From an uncultured Collinsella sp. (GTDB taxonomy: Bacteria; Actinomycetota; Coriobacteriia; Coriobacteriales; Coriobacteriaceae): a stretch of 34,822 nt of DNA. Location: contig CAUCLI010000014.1 of assembly GCA_958443615.1 (NCBI GenBank), positions 1-34,822 of the forward strand. The letters are read 5' to 3'. Position numbers and translations under genes: made by a program. This document shows, piece by piece, positions 7,814-15,448 of the stretch. Each line of letters opens with the position of its first letter. The first letter of the stretch is position 1. The notes under the pieces are model-generated. The model ran no database searches, was not told where the DNA came from, and saw only the letters and a program-made list of their open reading frames with translations.

Positions 7814-9168
7814 TCGTCCATCAGCTCCTCGCGTTCGCGGCGATGGCGCTCGATGGCGCCCTCGACGGTAAGGGCGGTGTCGGCCTTGAGCCCCCTGCGC
7901 TTGGGGGTCACGATGCGCTGCGCGGGGTACACGGCCGCATGCCCCGCCACGAGATAACTCACAAAGCCGACGATGACAAAATACCCGGCTGCCTGGGCTC
8001 CGAACATGTCGATGCCGAGCATGATGGTCGTGATGGGCACGTTGAGCGCGGCTCCGAACACGCCGATCATCCCAAGTGCGGCAACGAGGCTCGCCTCGCC
8101 CATGGCGACCTGCCCGATCCACCCGCCCAGGGATGCGCCGATGCCGAACAGCGGCGTTACCTCGCCGCCCTGTAGGCCGGCGCCGACGGTGAGCGCGGTC
8201 ATGCCGAGCTTGGCGATGGGATCGGCGAGGGTGGTCTTGCCTCGGAAGGCCGCGCCGACCATCCATTCGGAAAGGCCGGCATAGGCGTTCATGCCGGAGC
8301 CCAAGAACAGCACGGCGAGCACGATGCCGCCTGCCGCGGCGGCCGCCAGGTAGTTGGTGAAGATGCGCGCATAGAGGCGCTTGACCGTGCGGATGCAGAG
8401 GGTGAACAGCCGGGCGGTCAGGCCGAATACGACGGCGGCGCCGATGACGACGAGCAGGGTGCGCGCGCTCATCTCCGGAACGCGCGCGATGGTCTGGAAG
8501 GCGAAGTGGCTTCCCAGCGCTCGGCTCACGGCGTTGCCGACGAATGAGCCGGTCATGCAGTAAAGCGCGGCGCTGTAGTCGAGCTTCCCCACGAAGCACA
8601 TCTCCATACCGAAGAACGCGCCGGCCAGCGGGGTGCCGAACGCCGCGCCGAAGGCCGAGGAGATGCCCGCCATCATGAGGTCGCGCCGGTCGTGGCCCTC
8701 CACGTGGAACATGCTCGCCACATTGCTCGCGATGGTGCCGCCCATCTGCACGGCGGCGCCCTCGCGTCCTGCCGAGCCGCCGGCCAGATGCGTGGCGGTG
8801 GAGCACAGGAAGGTGAGCGGGGCCATGCGCACATGGATGGGCGTGCCGGTAACGGTGCTGTCGATGACGAGGTTGTTGCCCCGCTGAGCGCGCAGACCGT
8901 GGTTGCGGTAGAGCCATGCGGTGGCGACGTTCACGATCGGAAGCAGGGCGAACAACCATAGGTGCGCCTCGCGCGTCGCGGTTGCGATGTCGAGGGCGGT
9001 GAGGAACGCCCATCCCGCGATGCCCATGAGGGCCGAGACCAGGATGCTGAGCGCCAAGACGCGTGCGCTCGCACGGGCGTTGCCCGCACCGCGTCGCGCC
9101 TGCTCGCCCGCGCCGCGGGCACCGCGCTCGAACTCCTTCCGAGCAGTTGTGAACATGCTCTTGGGCAT
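7810..9168 (-). CDS. ClC-type chloride channel/antiporter family protein
   Basis: A 452-residue polytopic membrane protein. The ClC selectivity segment GSAGREGAAVQMG is at about 131-143; the glutamate near 136 matches the gating/proton glutamate of ClC-ec1, although the usual proline after GREG is alanine. A later GGEVTPLFGIGASLGG matches the second conserved pore segment. Many hydrophobic helices are visible from about residue 36, and the first 35 residues are basic and Gly/Ala-rich, so cytoplasmic. It may be a channel, an H+/Cl- exchanger or a fluoride exporter; sequence alone does not decide. The ATG at 9168 follows GGAGG; the extra open frame to 9243 lacks a ribosome site. It overlaps the lipid kinase gene by 4 bases. 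Confidence 0.88.
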   Translation of the reverse strand: MPKSMFTTARKEFERGARGAGEQARRGAGNARASARVLALSILVSALMGIAGWAFLTALDIATATREAHLWLFALLPIVNVATAWLYRNHGLRAQRGNNLVIDSTVTGTPIHVRMAPLTFLCSTATHLAGGSAGREGAAVQMGGTIASNVASMFHVEGHDRRDLMMAGISSAFGAAFGTPLAGAFFGMEMCFVGKLDYSAALYCMTGSFVGNAVSRALGSHFAFQTIARVPEMSARTLLVVIGAAVVFGLTARLFTLCIRTVKRLYARIFTNYLAAAAAGGIVLAVLFLGSGMNAYAGLSEWMVGAAFRGKTTLADPIAKLGMTALTVGAGLQGGEVTPLFGIGASLGGWIGQVAMGEASLVAALGMIGVFGAALNVPITTIMLGIDMFGAQAAGYFVIVGFVSYLVAGHAAVYPAQRIVTPKRRGLKADTALTVEGAIERHRREREELMDE

Positions 9169-9252
9169 GATGCCTCCGTGGACTCGTTTTTCGTTCAAAT
9201 GCGTCCAGTATACGCCCCTTGGCCGTGAGGGGGCTTTGCGCAAGCGGGCGTT

Positions 9253-9304
9253 TTGTCGATAGGCAAACGAGCGTCCATACTCTATTCTCTATTGAGAATA
9301 TATC
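9253..9304 (+). promoter_or_regulatory. Candidate moeA promoter with palindromic operator
   Basis: TTGTCG (9253-9258), a 17-base spacer and CATACT (9276-9281) form a plausible promoter. Just downstream, over the expected start site, is a perfect 7-bp inverted repeat, TATTCTC-TATT-GAGAATA (9283-9300). The same ATTCTC-N4-GAGAAT palindrome recurs before modA. Its position favours a repressor. Confidence 0.5.
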
Positions 9305-9371
9305 GGGTGCCCGCCCCCCCTGTCGGCAGGACGGCGGCCGGCGGCGCGTCAATACGAGGAAGGGGCGAGGT

Positions 9372-10652
9372 ATGGCTCGCGGAAAGAATCCCGATGCGAA
9401 CATGATTCCCGTCGAGGAGGCCCGTCGCATCGTCCTTGGGCGCGTACGTCCGACTGAGGTGCGCGAGGTGCCGGTGTGGCAGGCCGTCGGGATGCCGCTT
9501 GCCGTCGACGCTGCGACCGATATCGACCTGGCGCCTTTCGCCAACAGCGCTATGGACGGCTATGCCCTCCATGCCGAGGACCTTTCCGCCGTCATGTCCG
9601 AGGGGTCCGTCGTGCTCGACGTCGTGGGCCACGAAGCCGCCGGACATGTCTTCGAGGGCGAGGTCGCGCATGGTCAGACGGTGCGCATCATGACGGGTGC
9701 ACCGGTGCCCGAGGGCCTGGATGCCGTGGTGAAGTACGAGGACGTCGACGTCCTTGAGGGCGATGGCAACGAGGGCTCTCGCGTGGTGTTCTGCGCACCG
9801 GCAGATCCCGGCGAGAATATTCGCGCGGCGGGTTTGGAGGCCCGTGCGGGCGATGTGGTCATGGCAGCCGGTGAGGTCGTGACGACGGCGGGCGCGGGAC
9901 TCCTCGCCAATGCCGGCCATGCGCTCGCGTCGGTGCATCGCGCCCCGCGCGTGGGCATCATCTCGCTCGGCACCGAGCTCGTCGAGGCGGGCGCGGTTCC
10001 CGCGCGCGGTCAGATCCGCGACGTCAACGGCCCGGCGCTCATGGCATCGGCCCGCGATGCAGGCGCCGAACCTATGTTCTACGGCATCGCGCCCGATGAC
10101 GAGGAGCGCATCTGCGAGCTTGTCCGCCGTGCGGCGTCCGAGTGCGACGTCGTGGTGACCTCCGGTGGCGCATCCGCCGGCGATTACGACTACGTGACGG
10201 CGCTCGTCGAGCGCGAGGGCGAGGTCCTGTTCGATCGCGTGTCCATCAAACCGGGCAAGGCCGTGACCTTCGGCTTGCTGGGCGAGACGCCGTTTTTCGG
10301 CCTTTCGGGCAACCCTGCCGGCGCGTTCGTGGGTTTCGAGCTGTTCGTGCGCCCGGCGCTGCGCAAGATGATGGGTCATACGGAGCTTGCGCGCCCCGTA
10401 CAGGAGGCGCGCGCCACCCACGGCATCAAGAAGCGCCCGGGTCGCGCCGCGTACAATCGCGCGCGGATCGAGCGCGTCGGGACTGGAGACGGGCTCGAGG
10501 TGATGCAGGCCCCCACGCAAAACTCCGCCTTGCTCGTTGACCTGCATCGCGGCAACTGCCTGGTCATGCTCGACGCAGCCGCGGGCCGTGTCGAGGCGGG
10601 GGAGAGCGTCGCGGTCTTGCGCTACGATCTGCCGGAGGGCACGGTCCTATAA
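9372..10652 (+). CDS. moeA: Molybdopterin molybdenumtransferase MoeA
   Basis: A 426-residue MoeA, near the family's usual 400-420. It inserts molybdate into adenylated molybdopterin to finish molybdenum cofactor. The FANSAMDGYA segment (about 56-65), VRIMTGAPVPEGLDAV (about 100-115), VVTSGGASAGDYD in the MPT-binding MoCF domain and FGLSGNPAGAFVGF (about 309-322) are all family landmarks. The ATG at 9372 follows GGGGCGAGG; the open frame back to 9219 would run through the operator and promoter, so it is rejected. It heads a run of molybdenum genes all on this strand. Confidence 0.95.
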   Translation: MARGKNPDANMIPVEEARRIVLGRVRPTEVREVPVWQAVGMPLAVDAATDIDLAPFANSAMDGYALHAEDLSAVMSEGSVVLDVVGHEAAGHVFEGEVAHGQTVRIMTGAPVPEGLDAVVKYEDVDVLEGDGNEGSRVVFCAPADPGENIRAAGLEARAGDVVMAAGEVVTTAGAGLLANAGHALASVHRAPRVGIISLGTELVEAGAVPARGQIRDVNGPALMASARDAGAEPMFYGIAPDDEERICELVRRAASECDVVVTSGGASAGDYDYVTALVEREGEVLFDRVSIKPGKAVTFGLLGETPFFGLSGNPAGAFVGFELFVRPALRKMMGHTELARPVQEARATHGIKKRPGRAAYNRARIERVGTGDGLEVMQAPTQNSALLVDLHRGNCLVMLDAAAGRVEAGESVAVLRYDLPEGTVL

Positions 10653-10767
10653 CTCGATTTGTCCGGTGCGCACGGGATGGGCGCCCTGCGCCGATGGGGT
10701 ACCCGTCTCGCGGCGCATTGTTCTGAGCGCCTCACTCTTTTTAGGGGCGGCGCCGAAGGAGGCTTTC
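10653..10767 (+). other. moeA-mogA spacer with hairpin
   Basis: This 115-base spacer is longer than expected within an operon. A stem TGCGCCG (10687-10693) with CGGCGCA (10711-10717) encloses a small inner GGG/CCC helix. It has no T tract and does not resemble a full molybdenum cofactor riboswitch, so its role is open: processing, attenuation or nothing. Confidence 0.3.
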
Positions 10768-11274
10768 ATGGAAATCAAGTTCGCGATCGTGACCTGCTCC
10801 GACACGCGCTCCGTCGAGCAAGATGAGGCGGGCGACGCGCTCGTCGAGTTCATCGGGGGTGCGGGCTGGAGCGTCGTCTCCCATGTGGTGGTGTGCGATG
10901 AGATGCGCGAGATCTCGGGTGCCATCAGGGCCGCGACCGACGATGCGCAGGCGGATGTGGTTTTGACCTGCGGCGGCACCGGCCTATCTGCCCGTGACGT
11001 GACCCCCGAGGCCACGGCGGCGGTGTGCGAGCGCGACGTGCCCGGCATCGCCGAGGCGATCCGCGCGTATTCACTTGCGAAGACCCGTCGCGCCATGCTC
11101 TCGCGCGCCCGCTGCATGCAGCGCCTGGTGCGCGGTTCGGATGGCTCGTTTACCGGGCGTTTGGCGCTCGTCATCAATTTCCCGGGTTCCACCAAGGCCG
11201 CCCGAGAATGCTGGGAGGCCGTATCCGACCAGCTCGAGCATGCCATGAAGATGGCCGCCGGGGGCGGGCATTAA
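10768..11274 (+). CDS. mogA: MogA/MoaB family molybdenum cofactor protein (molybdopterin adenylyltransferase)
   Basis: A 168-residue stand-alone MoCF-domain protein. It would adenylate molybdopterin, supplying the substrate for MoeA. FAIVTCSDTRS at the N terminus, LTCGGTGLSARDVTPEAT at about 66-83 with the catalytic-type aspartate near 77, and INFPGSTKAARECWEAV near 135-151 are the family motifs. The MogA and MoaB names cannot be separated by eye; mogA is used for function. The ATG at 10768 has a GAAGGAGG site; the frame open to 10537 overlaps moeA and is not used. The next gene is modA. Confidence 0.88.
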   Translation: MEIKFAIVTCSDTRSVEQDEAGDALVEFIGGAGWSVVSHVVVCDEMREISGAIRAATDDAQADVVLTCGGTGLSARDVTPEATAAVCERDVPGIAEAIRAYSLAKTRRAMLSRARCMQRLVRGSDGSFTGRLALVINFPGSTKAARECWEAVSDQLEHAMKMAAGGGH

Positions 11275-11280
11275 ATCATT

Positions 11281-11316
11281 ATTCTCACTAGAGAATTATT
11301 CTCATACGAATATAAT
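11281..11316 (+). promoter_or_regulatory. Candidate modA promoter with overlapping palindromes
   Basis: Three alternating half-sites, ATTCTC (11281-11286), GAGAAT (11291-11296) and ATTCTC (11298-11303), form two overlapping palindromes, the first with the same 4-base spacing as the site before moeA. A consensus -10, TATAAT, is at 11311-11316; no good -35 is visible because the half-sites occupy that place. A regulator bound here would control modABC. Confidence 0.5.
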
Positions 11317-11396
11317 ATGATCGACTCGAAGGGGGTCCGGTTCGTCCGCGCCCCCTCTTTCATGTCCGCGCCCGATCGGGGATGCACTCACGTGGA

Positions 11397-11413
11397 TGTC
11401 CCATTTGGGGACA
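11397..11413. repeat. Short palindrome TGTCCC-N5-GGGACA in the modA leader
   Basis: TGTCCC-ATTTG-GGGACA lies about 40 bases before modA and is followed by GGCACAAATTGAGACGG. The look of the block resembles dispersed intergenic palindromes in other genomes; a partial copy (CCTGTCCCCA) occurs at 34049-34058 before valS. It could also be a leader hairpin. Confidence 0.3.
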
Positions 11414-11449
11414 GGCACAAATTGAGACGGTTGTAGGAGGACCGCAAAG

Positions 11450-12331
11450 ATGGAAAAGACGCTCAACGCGCCCGCCCGCGCCATGTCGCGCCGTTCGCTT
11501 CTCGCCCTCGGCGTCGCCGCGCTGCTCACCGGCACGCTCGCCGGTTGCGGCGCCGAACCGGCCGATAATGCCGGCACCGCCGCGGGTTCTGCCCCCGCCA
11601 AGTCGGTCGAGCTGCAGATCTTCGCGGCCAACTCCCTCGAGAAGGCCATGCCCGAGGTCCAGGCCCTCTACACCGAGAAAACCGGTGTGACCTTCGCCGA
11701 CACCCAGTTCAAGGCATCCGGTGACCTCATCGAGCAGATGCGTGCCGGTGCCCAGGTCGACGCCCTGATCACCGCCTCCAAGGGCACTATGGACGATGCG
11801 GTCGCAGCCGAGCTCGTCGACGAGGGCACGCGCCTCGACATGTTCGTGAACGACCTGGTGGTCGTGAAGGCCGAAGGGTCCGACGTCGAGATCGCCTCGC
11901 TCGAGGATGTGAAGAACATCGAGGGCAAGGTCGCCATCGGCGATGCCGTGACCGTCCCGGCCGGCAAGTATGCCAACCAGGCCCTGAACACCATCGGCCT
12001 GTATACCGGCGCCGCCGGTGACGACGGCGAGTACGCGCCCGAGTTCGCTGACCGCGTCGCCCTGGCCGACAAGGTGGGCACCGCCGCCAAGTACGTTTCC
12101 ACTGGCGATGCGACCATCGGCTTTGTCTACAGCTCCGACATCTTCCGCTACGACGGTATCGAGCAGGCTTTCGTCTGCCCTGAGGACACCCATAAGCCCA
12201 TCGTCTACCCCGGTGCCGTTTCCGCCTTGAGCGAGCATACCGAAGCAGCGGCCGACTTCCTCGACTTCTGCATGAACGACGCCGAGGCGCAGAAGATTTG
12301 GGCCAAGTACGGCTTCGAGCTGTCTGCGTAG
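11450..12331 (+). CDS. modA: Molybdate ABC transporter substrate-binding lipoprotein ModA
   Basis: A 293-residue extracellular lipoprotein that captures molybdate (possibly tungstate) for ModBC. The signal has a twin-arginine-like SRRSLL followed by a hydrophobic stretch and a lipobox LAGC with the lipidated Cys near residue 33. The mature part begins with the ModA-type LQIFAANSLEKAMPEVQ and includes ASGDLIEQMRAGAQVDALITAS and the C-terminal FLDFCMNDAEAQKIWAKYGFE. The start at 11450 has GGAGG; an internal ATG at 11483 would drop the basic leader. It is first of the modABC set, with a shared palindrome in its promoter and a strong hairpin directly after its stop. Confidence 0.92.
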   Translation: MEKTLNAPARAMSRRSLLALGVAALLTGTLAGCGAEPADNAGTAAGSAPAKSVELQIFAANSLEKAMPEVQALYTEKTGVTFADTQFKASGDLIEQMRAGAQVDALITASKGTMDDAVAAELVDEGTRLDMFVNDLVVVKAEGSDVEIASLEDVKNIEGKVAIGDAVTVPAGKYANQALNTIGLYTGAAGDDGEYAPEFADRVALADKVGTAAKYVSTGDATIGFVYSSDIFRYDGIEQAFVCPEDTHKPIVYPGAVSALSEHTEAAADFLDFCMNDAEAQKIWAKYGFELSA

Positions 12332-12342
12332 TCGCTTCCCCG

Positions 12343-12418
12343 CGCGCCTCTGGCATACTGATGCCGGGGGCGCGTGTTATGCGTGGGTTCGAGGGCGGTC
12401 CCGGTGACCGCCCTTTTT
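12343..12418 (+). terminator. Tandem hairpins with intrinsic terminator between modA and modB
   Basis: The first hairpin (12343-12374) pairs CGCGCC with GGCGCG and GGCAT with ATGCC. The second (12393-12413) is a perfect 8-bp GGGCGGTC/GACCGCCC stem with a 5-base loop, directly followed by TTTTT (12414-12418). The latter is a textbook terminator, yet modB starts 26 bases later on the same strand, so it is probably partial. Confidence 0.75.
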
Positions 12419-12443
12419 CGTGTCGAGGGTGGGAGCGTGCCGC

Positions 12444-14147
12444 ATGGGCATGAGCCGAGAGAACAAGGAGCGCTACGGAGGCTGCGCAGGCGGCGTCCTG
12501 CGACGCACCGATGCGGTCCGCCGGTTCGCCAATGGCCGTTCGGCGCGCTTGCGCGTCCTGGGCCTTGTCGCGATCGCCTTGTGCGCGCTGATGGCCGCTG
12601 CCGTCGCGATGCCGGTTTCCGCCATGGCCGCCTCGACGGCGACCGAGGCTCCGGAACGGCGGTCCGTCGAGATTACCGCCGATGGCTCCGCCCGAGTGGA
12701 TGGGGCATCGTTTGGCATCATCGGCTTCGAGCGACTCGCCAAAGGCACGGCGCGCGCGTCCGAGGGTGCGCCGGAAGGGTACCGACTTCCGATTTCCGAT
12801 GCCGCCAACCTTGTGGTCGTCCGCACGCCCGACGAGGTGCTCTTGCACGTCGATCGCGAGGTCGCGGCAACGTTCGATCTCGAGGACCCGAGCGGTGTGG
12901 GCCTATCCGCCCTGTGGTCGATGGTCTGCGCGCTCGACGAGGCCGGCAGCATGGGCGGCGCCCTGCTCTCCGAGGGGGATGTCCCCCTCAGGCTCATGAC
13001 GGATTCCGAGTGCGTGTCCGGCGCCTTCCGCTATCGCTTCGATGCACGCGGTGAGGACGGTGCGCGCTATGTGACCGTGACGTTGGCGGATGCCGAGGAG
13101 GGCGCGGCGGGGTTGGATGCGGCGCGCGCCGCCGGCGTCGATTTGGGCGACGGCGTGCTATGGTGCGACTTCGCCGAGGTCGTCGATACGGGCAGCGTGG
13201 TTGTCAAGAACGACCCGGGCGTGGCCGGCGAGGTCCTGGCCTTCCTCTCGTCCATCGATTACCGCCCGTTTTGGGTCTCGCTCAAGACCAGCGGGTTGGC
13301 GCTGGCCATCTCCTTTGCGTTGGGGCTCCTCGCCGCATGGCGCGTCATGGGCACGTCGAGTCGTCTCAAGGGCGTCCTCGACTCGGTCTTCACCATTCCC
13401 ATGGTGTTGCCCCCCACGGTTTGCGGCTTCTTACTGCTCATGCTGTTTGGGCAATCCACGGCCGTTGGCCGCTGGCTCATAGCGCACGGCATCTCGATCG
13501 TCTTTACGTGGGAGGCGGCGGTCATCTCGGCCATCGTGGTGAGCTTCCCGCTCGTGTACCGCACGGCTCTCGGCGCATTCGAGTCGCTCGACGAGCGCAT
13601 GATCGACGCCGCCCGCACACTCGGTTGGTCTGAAGTGCGTATCTTTAGCAGGCTCATGATGCCGCTTGCCTGGCCCTCCATCGCGGCCGGAACCGTGCTC
13701 GCCTTCGCCCGGGCCATGGGCGAGTTCGGCTGCACGCTGTTTTTCGCCGGCAACTACGCGGGCATCACCCAGACGATTCCCATCGCGATCTACTTTGAAT
13801 GGATGGGCGGCAACACCGCCGTTGCCCTGTTCTGGGTGATGGCCGTGATCGCGTTCAGCTTCCTGGTGATCTGGGGCATCAACGCGTATACGGCGCGTCA
13901 TCAGGGGTTCCGCGACGGTGCGCATGTCGGGGCCGCCGCGCGTGGGGGAGCGCGAGGGAGGATGCGCAGTCATGCCCTCGCTCGTTCGTCTGCGGGCGCT
14001 GCGGCAGATGCCGGCGGGTCCCGCGCGGCGACTGTCACGAGTTCCGATGCGGACATGGTCGCCGATGATTTGGAATCGACGGGCGGAGATGCGGTCGGTA
14101 TCGACCTGTCCGCCCTGCGCGAGCTGTTTGAGGACGGTGCGGCATGA
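12444..14147 (+). CDS. modB: Molybdate ABC transporter permease ModB with large N-terminal extracytoplasmic domain
   Basis: About 567 residues, more than twice the usual 220-230. The ModB core is at about 270-490: VSLKTSGLALAISFALGLL, TIPMVLPPTVCGFLLL, and the ATPase-docking EAA loop around DERMIDAARTLGWSEVR. Before it are a hydrophobic helix (about 33-58, ending AMAAS as in a signal peptide) and about 200 residues of unrecognised, probably beta-rich, non-membrane sequence. After it is an Ala/Gly/Arg-rich cytoplasmic tail of about 75 residues. E. coli ModB has its N terminus outside, so an extra helix plus an outside domain is topologically sensible. The ATG at 12444 follows GGGAG; GTG at 12420 and ATG at 12450 are alternatives. 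It overlaps modC as ATGA. Confidence 0.88.
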   Translation: MGMSRENKERYGGCAGGVLRRTDAVRRFANGRSARLRVLGLVAIALCALMAAAVAMPVSAMAASTATEAPERRSVEITADGSARVDGASFGIIGFERLAKGTARASEGAPEGYRLPISDAANLVVVRTPDEVLLHVDREVAATFDLEDPSGVGLSALWSMVCALDEAGSMGGALLSEGDVPLRLMTDSECVSGAFRYRFDARGEDGARYVTVTLADAEEGAAGLDAARAAGVDLGDGVLWCDFAEVVDTGSVVVKNDPGVAGEVLAFLSSIDYRPFWVSLKTSGLALAISFALGLLAAWRVMGTSSRLKGVLDSVFTIPMVLPPTVCGFLLLMLFGQSTAVGRWLIAHGISIVFTWEAAVISAIVVSFPLVYRTALGAFESLDERMIDAARTLGWSEVRIFSRLMMPLAWPSIAAGTVLAFARAMGEFGCTLFFAGNYAGITQTIPIAIYFEWMGGNTAVALFWVMAVIAFSFLVIWGINAYTARHQGFRDGAHVGAAARGGARGRMRSHALARSSAGAAADAGGSRAATVTSSDADMVADDLESTGGDAVGIDLSALRELFEDGAA

Positions 14148-15250
14148 GCCTGAGCATGGCGATCAAGAAACGGTACCCGGGTTTCATGCTCGATGTCGCC
14201 CTCGAGGCGGGGGAGGAGCGCGTGGCCCTACTCGGGGCATCCGGGTGCGGCAAGAGCCTCACGCTGCGCTGCATCGCCGGCGTTGAGGCCCCCGACGAGG
14301 GCCGCATCGTGGTGAATGGCGTGACCTTCTTCGATTCCGAGGCGGGGGTGAACCTCTCGCCGCAGGAGCGCAAGACGGCCCTGCTGTTCCAGAATTACCA
14401 GTTGTTCCCGCACATGACGGTGCTTGAGAATGTATGCGCCGGCATGGCTGGGCCGCACCTCGGCTTGGGTTCTCGCGTGGGCGACGAGGCGGCGGGACGC
14501 GAGTCTCGCGCGCTGCGTTTTTTGGAGATCTTCGGGGTCTCCGCCTTGGCGGACCGTTTCCCCACGCAGCTCTCCGGCGGCCAGCAACAGCGCGTCGCGC
14601 TTGCCCGTATGCTTGCCGCGCGACCGGGGATCCTCATGTTCGACGAGCCGTTCTCGGCCTTGGATTCGTATCTTAAAAGTGCACTCGAGCAAAACCTTCT
14701 CGACGTGTTCTCCGTGGTGGACCGCACGGTGCTCTACGTGAGCCACGATATAGACGAGGCGTGCCGCCTGTGCGATCGCATCTGCGTGATGCACAACGGG
14801 CACGTGGAGGAAAGCGGGGGCGCGGGGGAGCTGATGGCGCACCCGCAAACGCTGGCGGGCATGAGACTCACGGGCTGTAAGAACACCTCTCGGGCGCGCA
14901 GGGTGTCCCCGACCGTGGTCGAGGCGATTGACTGGGGCATGACGTTCGACATGGGCCGTGAGGTTCCCGACGACGTGGCCTACCTTGGCGTTCGCGCTCG
15001 GCATATCCATCGCGACCGCGTTCGCGCGGAAGGTGAACTCGGGCGCAACAGCTTTGATTTGCATGTGGCGCGCGTGAGCGATGCGCGATTTGAGCGATTG
15101 GTGCTTCTCGAGCCTCCGCTCGGGGGGTCGCGTGCGCGCATCCAGTGGAAGGTCGATATCCTCGATGCGCCTACGGGCTCTCTGCCCGAGGCGGGCGAGA
15201 CGCTGCGCCTGCATTTCGATGCGAGCAGGCTGCTTTTGGTGAACCGATGA
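14144..15250 (+). CDS. modC: Molybdate ABC transporter ATP-binding protein ModC
   Basis: A 368-residue ATPase that powers ModB. Walker A is GASGCGKS at about 31-38, the signature is LSGGQQQR at about 143-150, Walker B is ILMFDEPFSALD at about 164-175, and the switch histidine is in VLYVSHDIDEA. The roughly 130 residues after the ATPase domain, including YLGVRARHIHRD, fit a TOBE-type oxyanion-sensing domain, as in ModC and other oxyanion importers. The start overlaps the modB stop (ATGA), so translation is coupled. A weak stem-loop (15249-15263) followed by T-rich sequence may end the operon. Confidence 0.92.
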   Translation: MSLSMAIKKRYPGFMLDVALEAGEERVALLGASGCGKSLTLRCIAGVEAPDEGRIVVNGVTFFDSEAGVNLSPQERKTALLFQNYQLFPHMTVLENVCAGMAGPHLGLGSRVGDEAAGRESRALRFLEIFGVSALADRFPTQLSGGQQQRVALARMLAARPGILMFDEPFSALDSYLKSALEQNLLDVFSVVDRTVLYVSHDIDEACRLCDRICVMHNGHVEESGGAGELMAHPQTLAGMRLTGCKNTSRARRVSPTVVEAIDWGMTFDMGREVPDDVAYLGVRARHIHRDRVRAEGELGRNSFDLHVARVSDARFERLVLLEPPLGGSRARIQWKVDILDAPTGSLPEAGETLRLHFDASRLLLVNR

Positions 15251-15309
15251 CGCGTCCGGCGTCCTTTCGCGTTTTCAAATTGTATAACACGCGATGTGAC
15301 CTGCGCTAA

Positions 15310-15390
15310 GCTACACTTGTAGCCGCTTATCGGCGGACTGGCGCCGTTTGCCTAAAACAAATACCAACTTAACGACTATGAAAATAAGTT
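15310..15390 (+). promoter_or_regulatory. Sialidase upstream region with two inverted repeats
   Basis: GCTACA-CT-TGTAGC (15310-15323) and AACTTA...TAAGTT (15366-15371 with 15385-15390) are the notable inverted repeats in the modC-sialidase gap. Both could be operators for a carbohydrate or sialic-acid regulator. No clear -35/-10 pair is seen near them. Confidence 0.25.
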
Positions 15391-15448
15391 AATGGCGTTG
15401 TGTCGACCGAGGGTTTCGCGGCCGAAGGGCCGCGGCTTGGAGGATTGC

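Noticed and set aside
7814..9544. Upstream extension of the lipid kinase frame (about 576 extra codons)
   Set aside because: It overlaps the ClC gene in another frame and is Arg/His-rich. The kinase starts at 7813 with an ATGA coupling.
10653..10767. Molybdenum cofactor riboswitch before mogA
   Set aside because: The hairpin is small and the expected multi-helix architecture and conserved core could not be found by eye.
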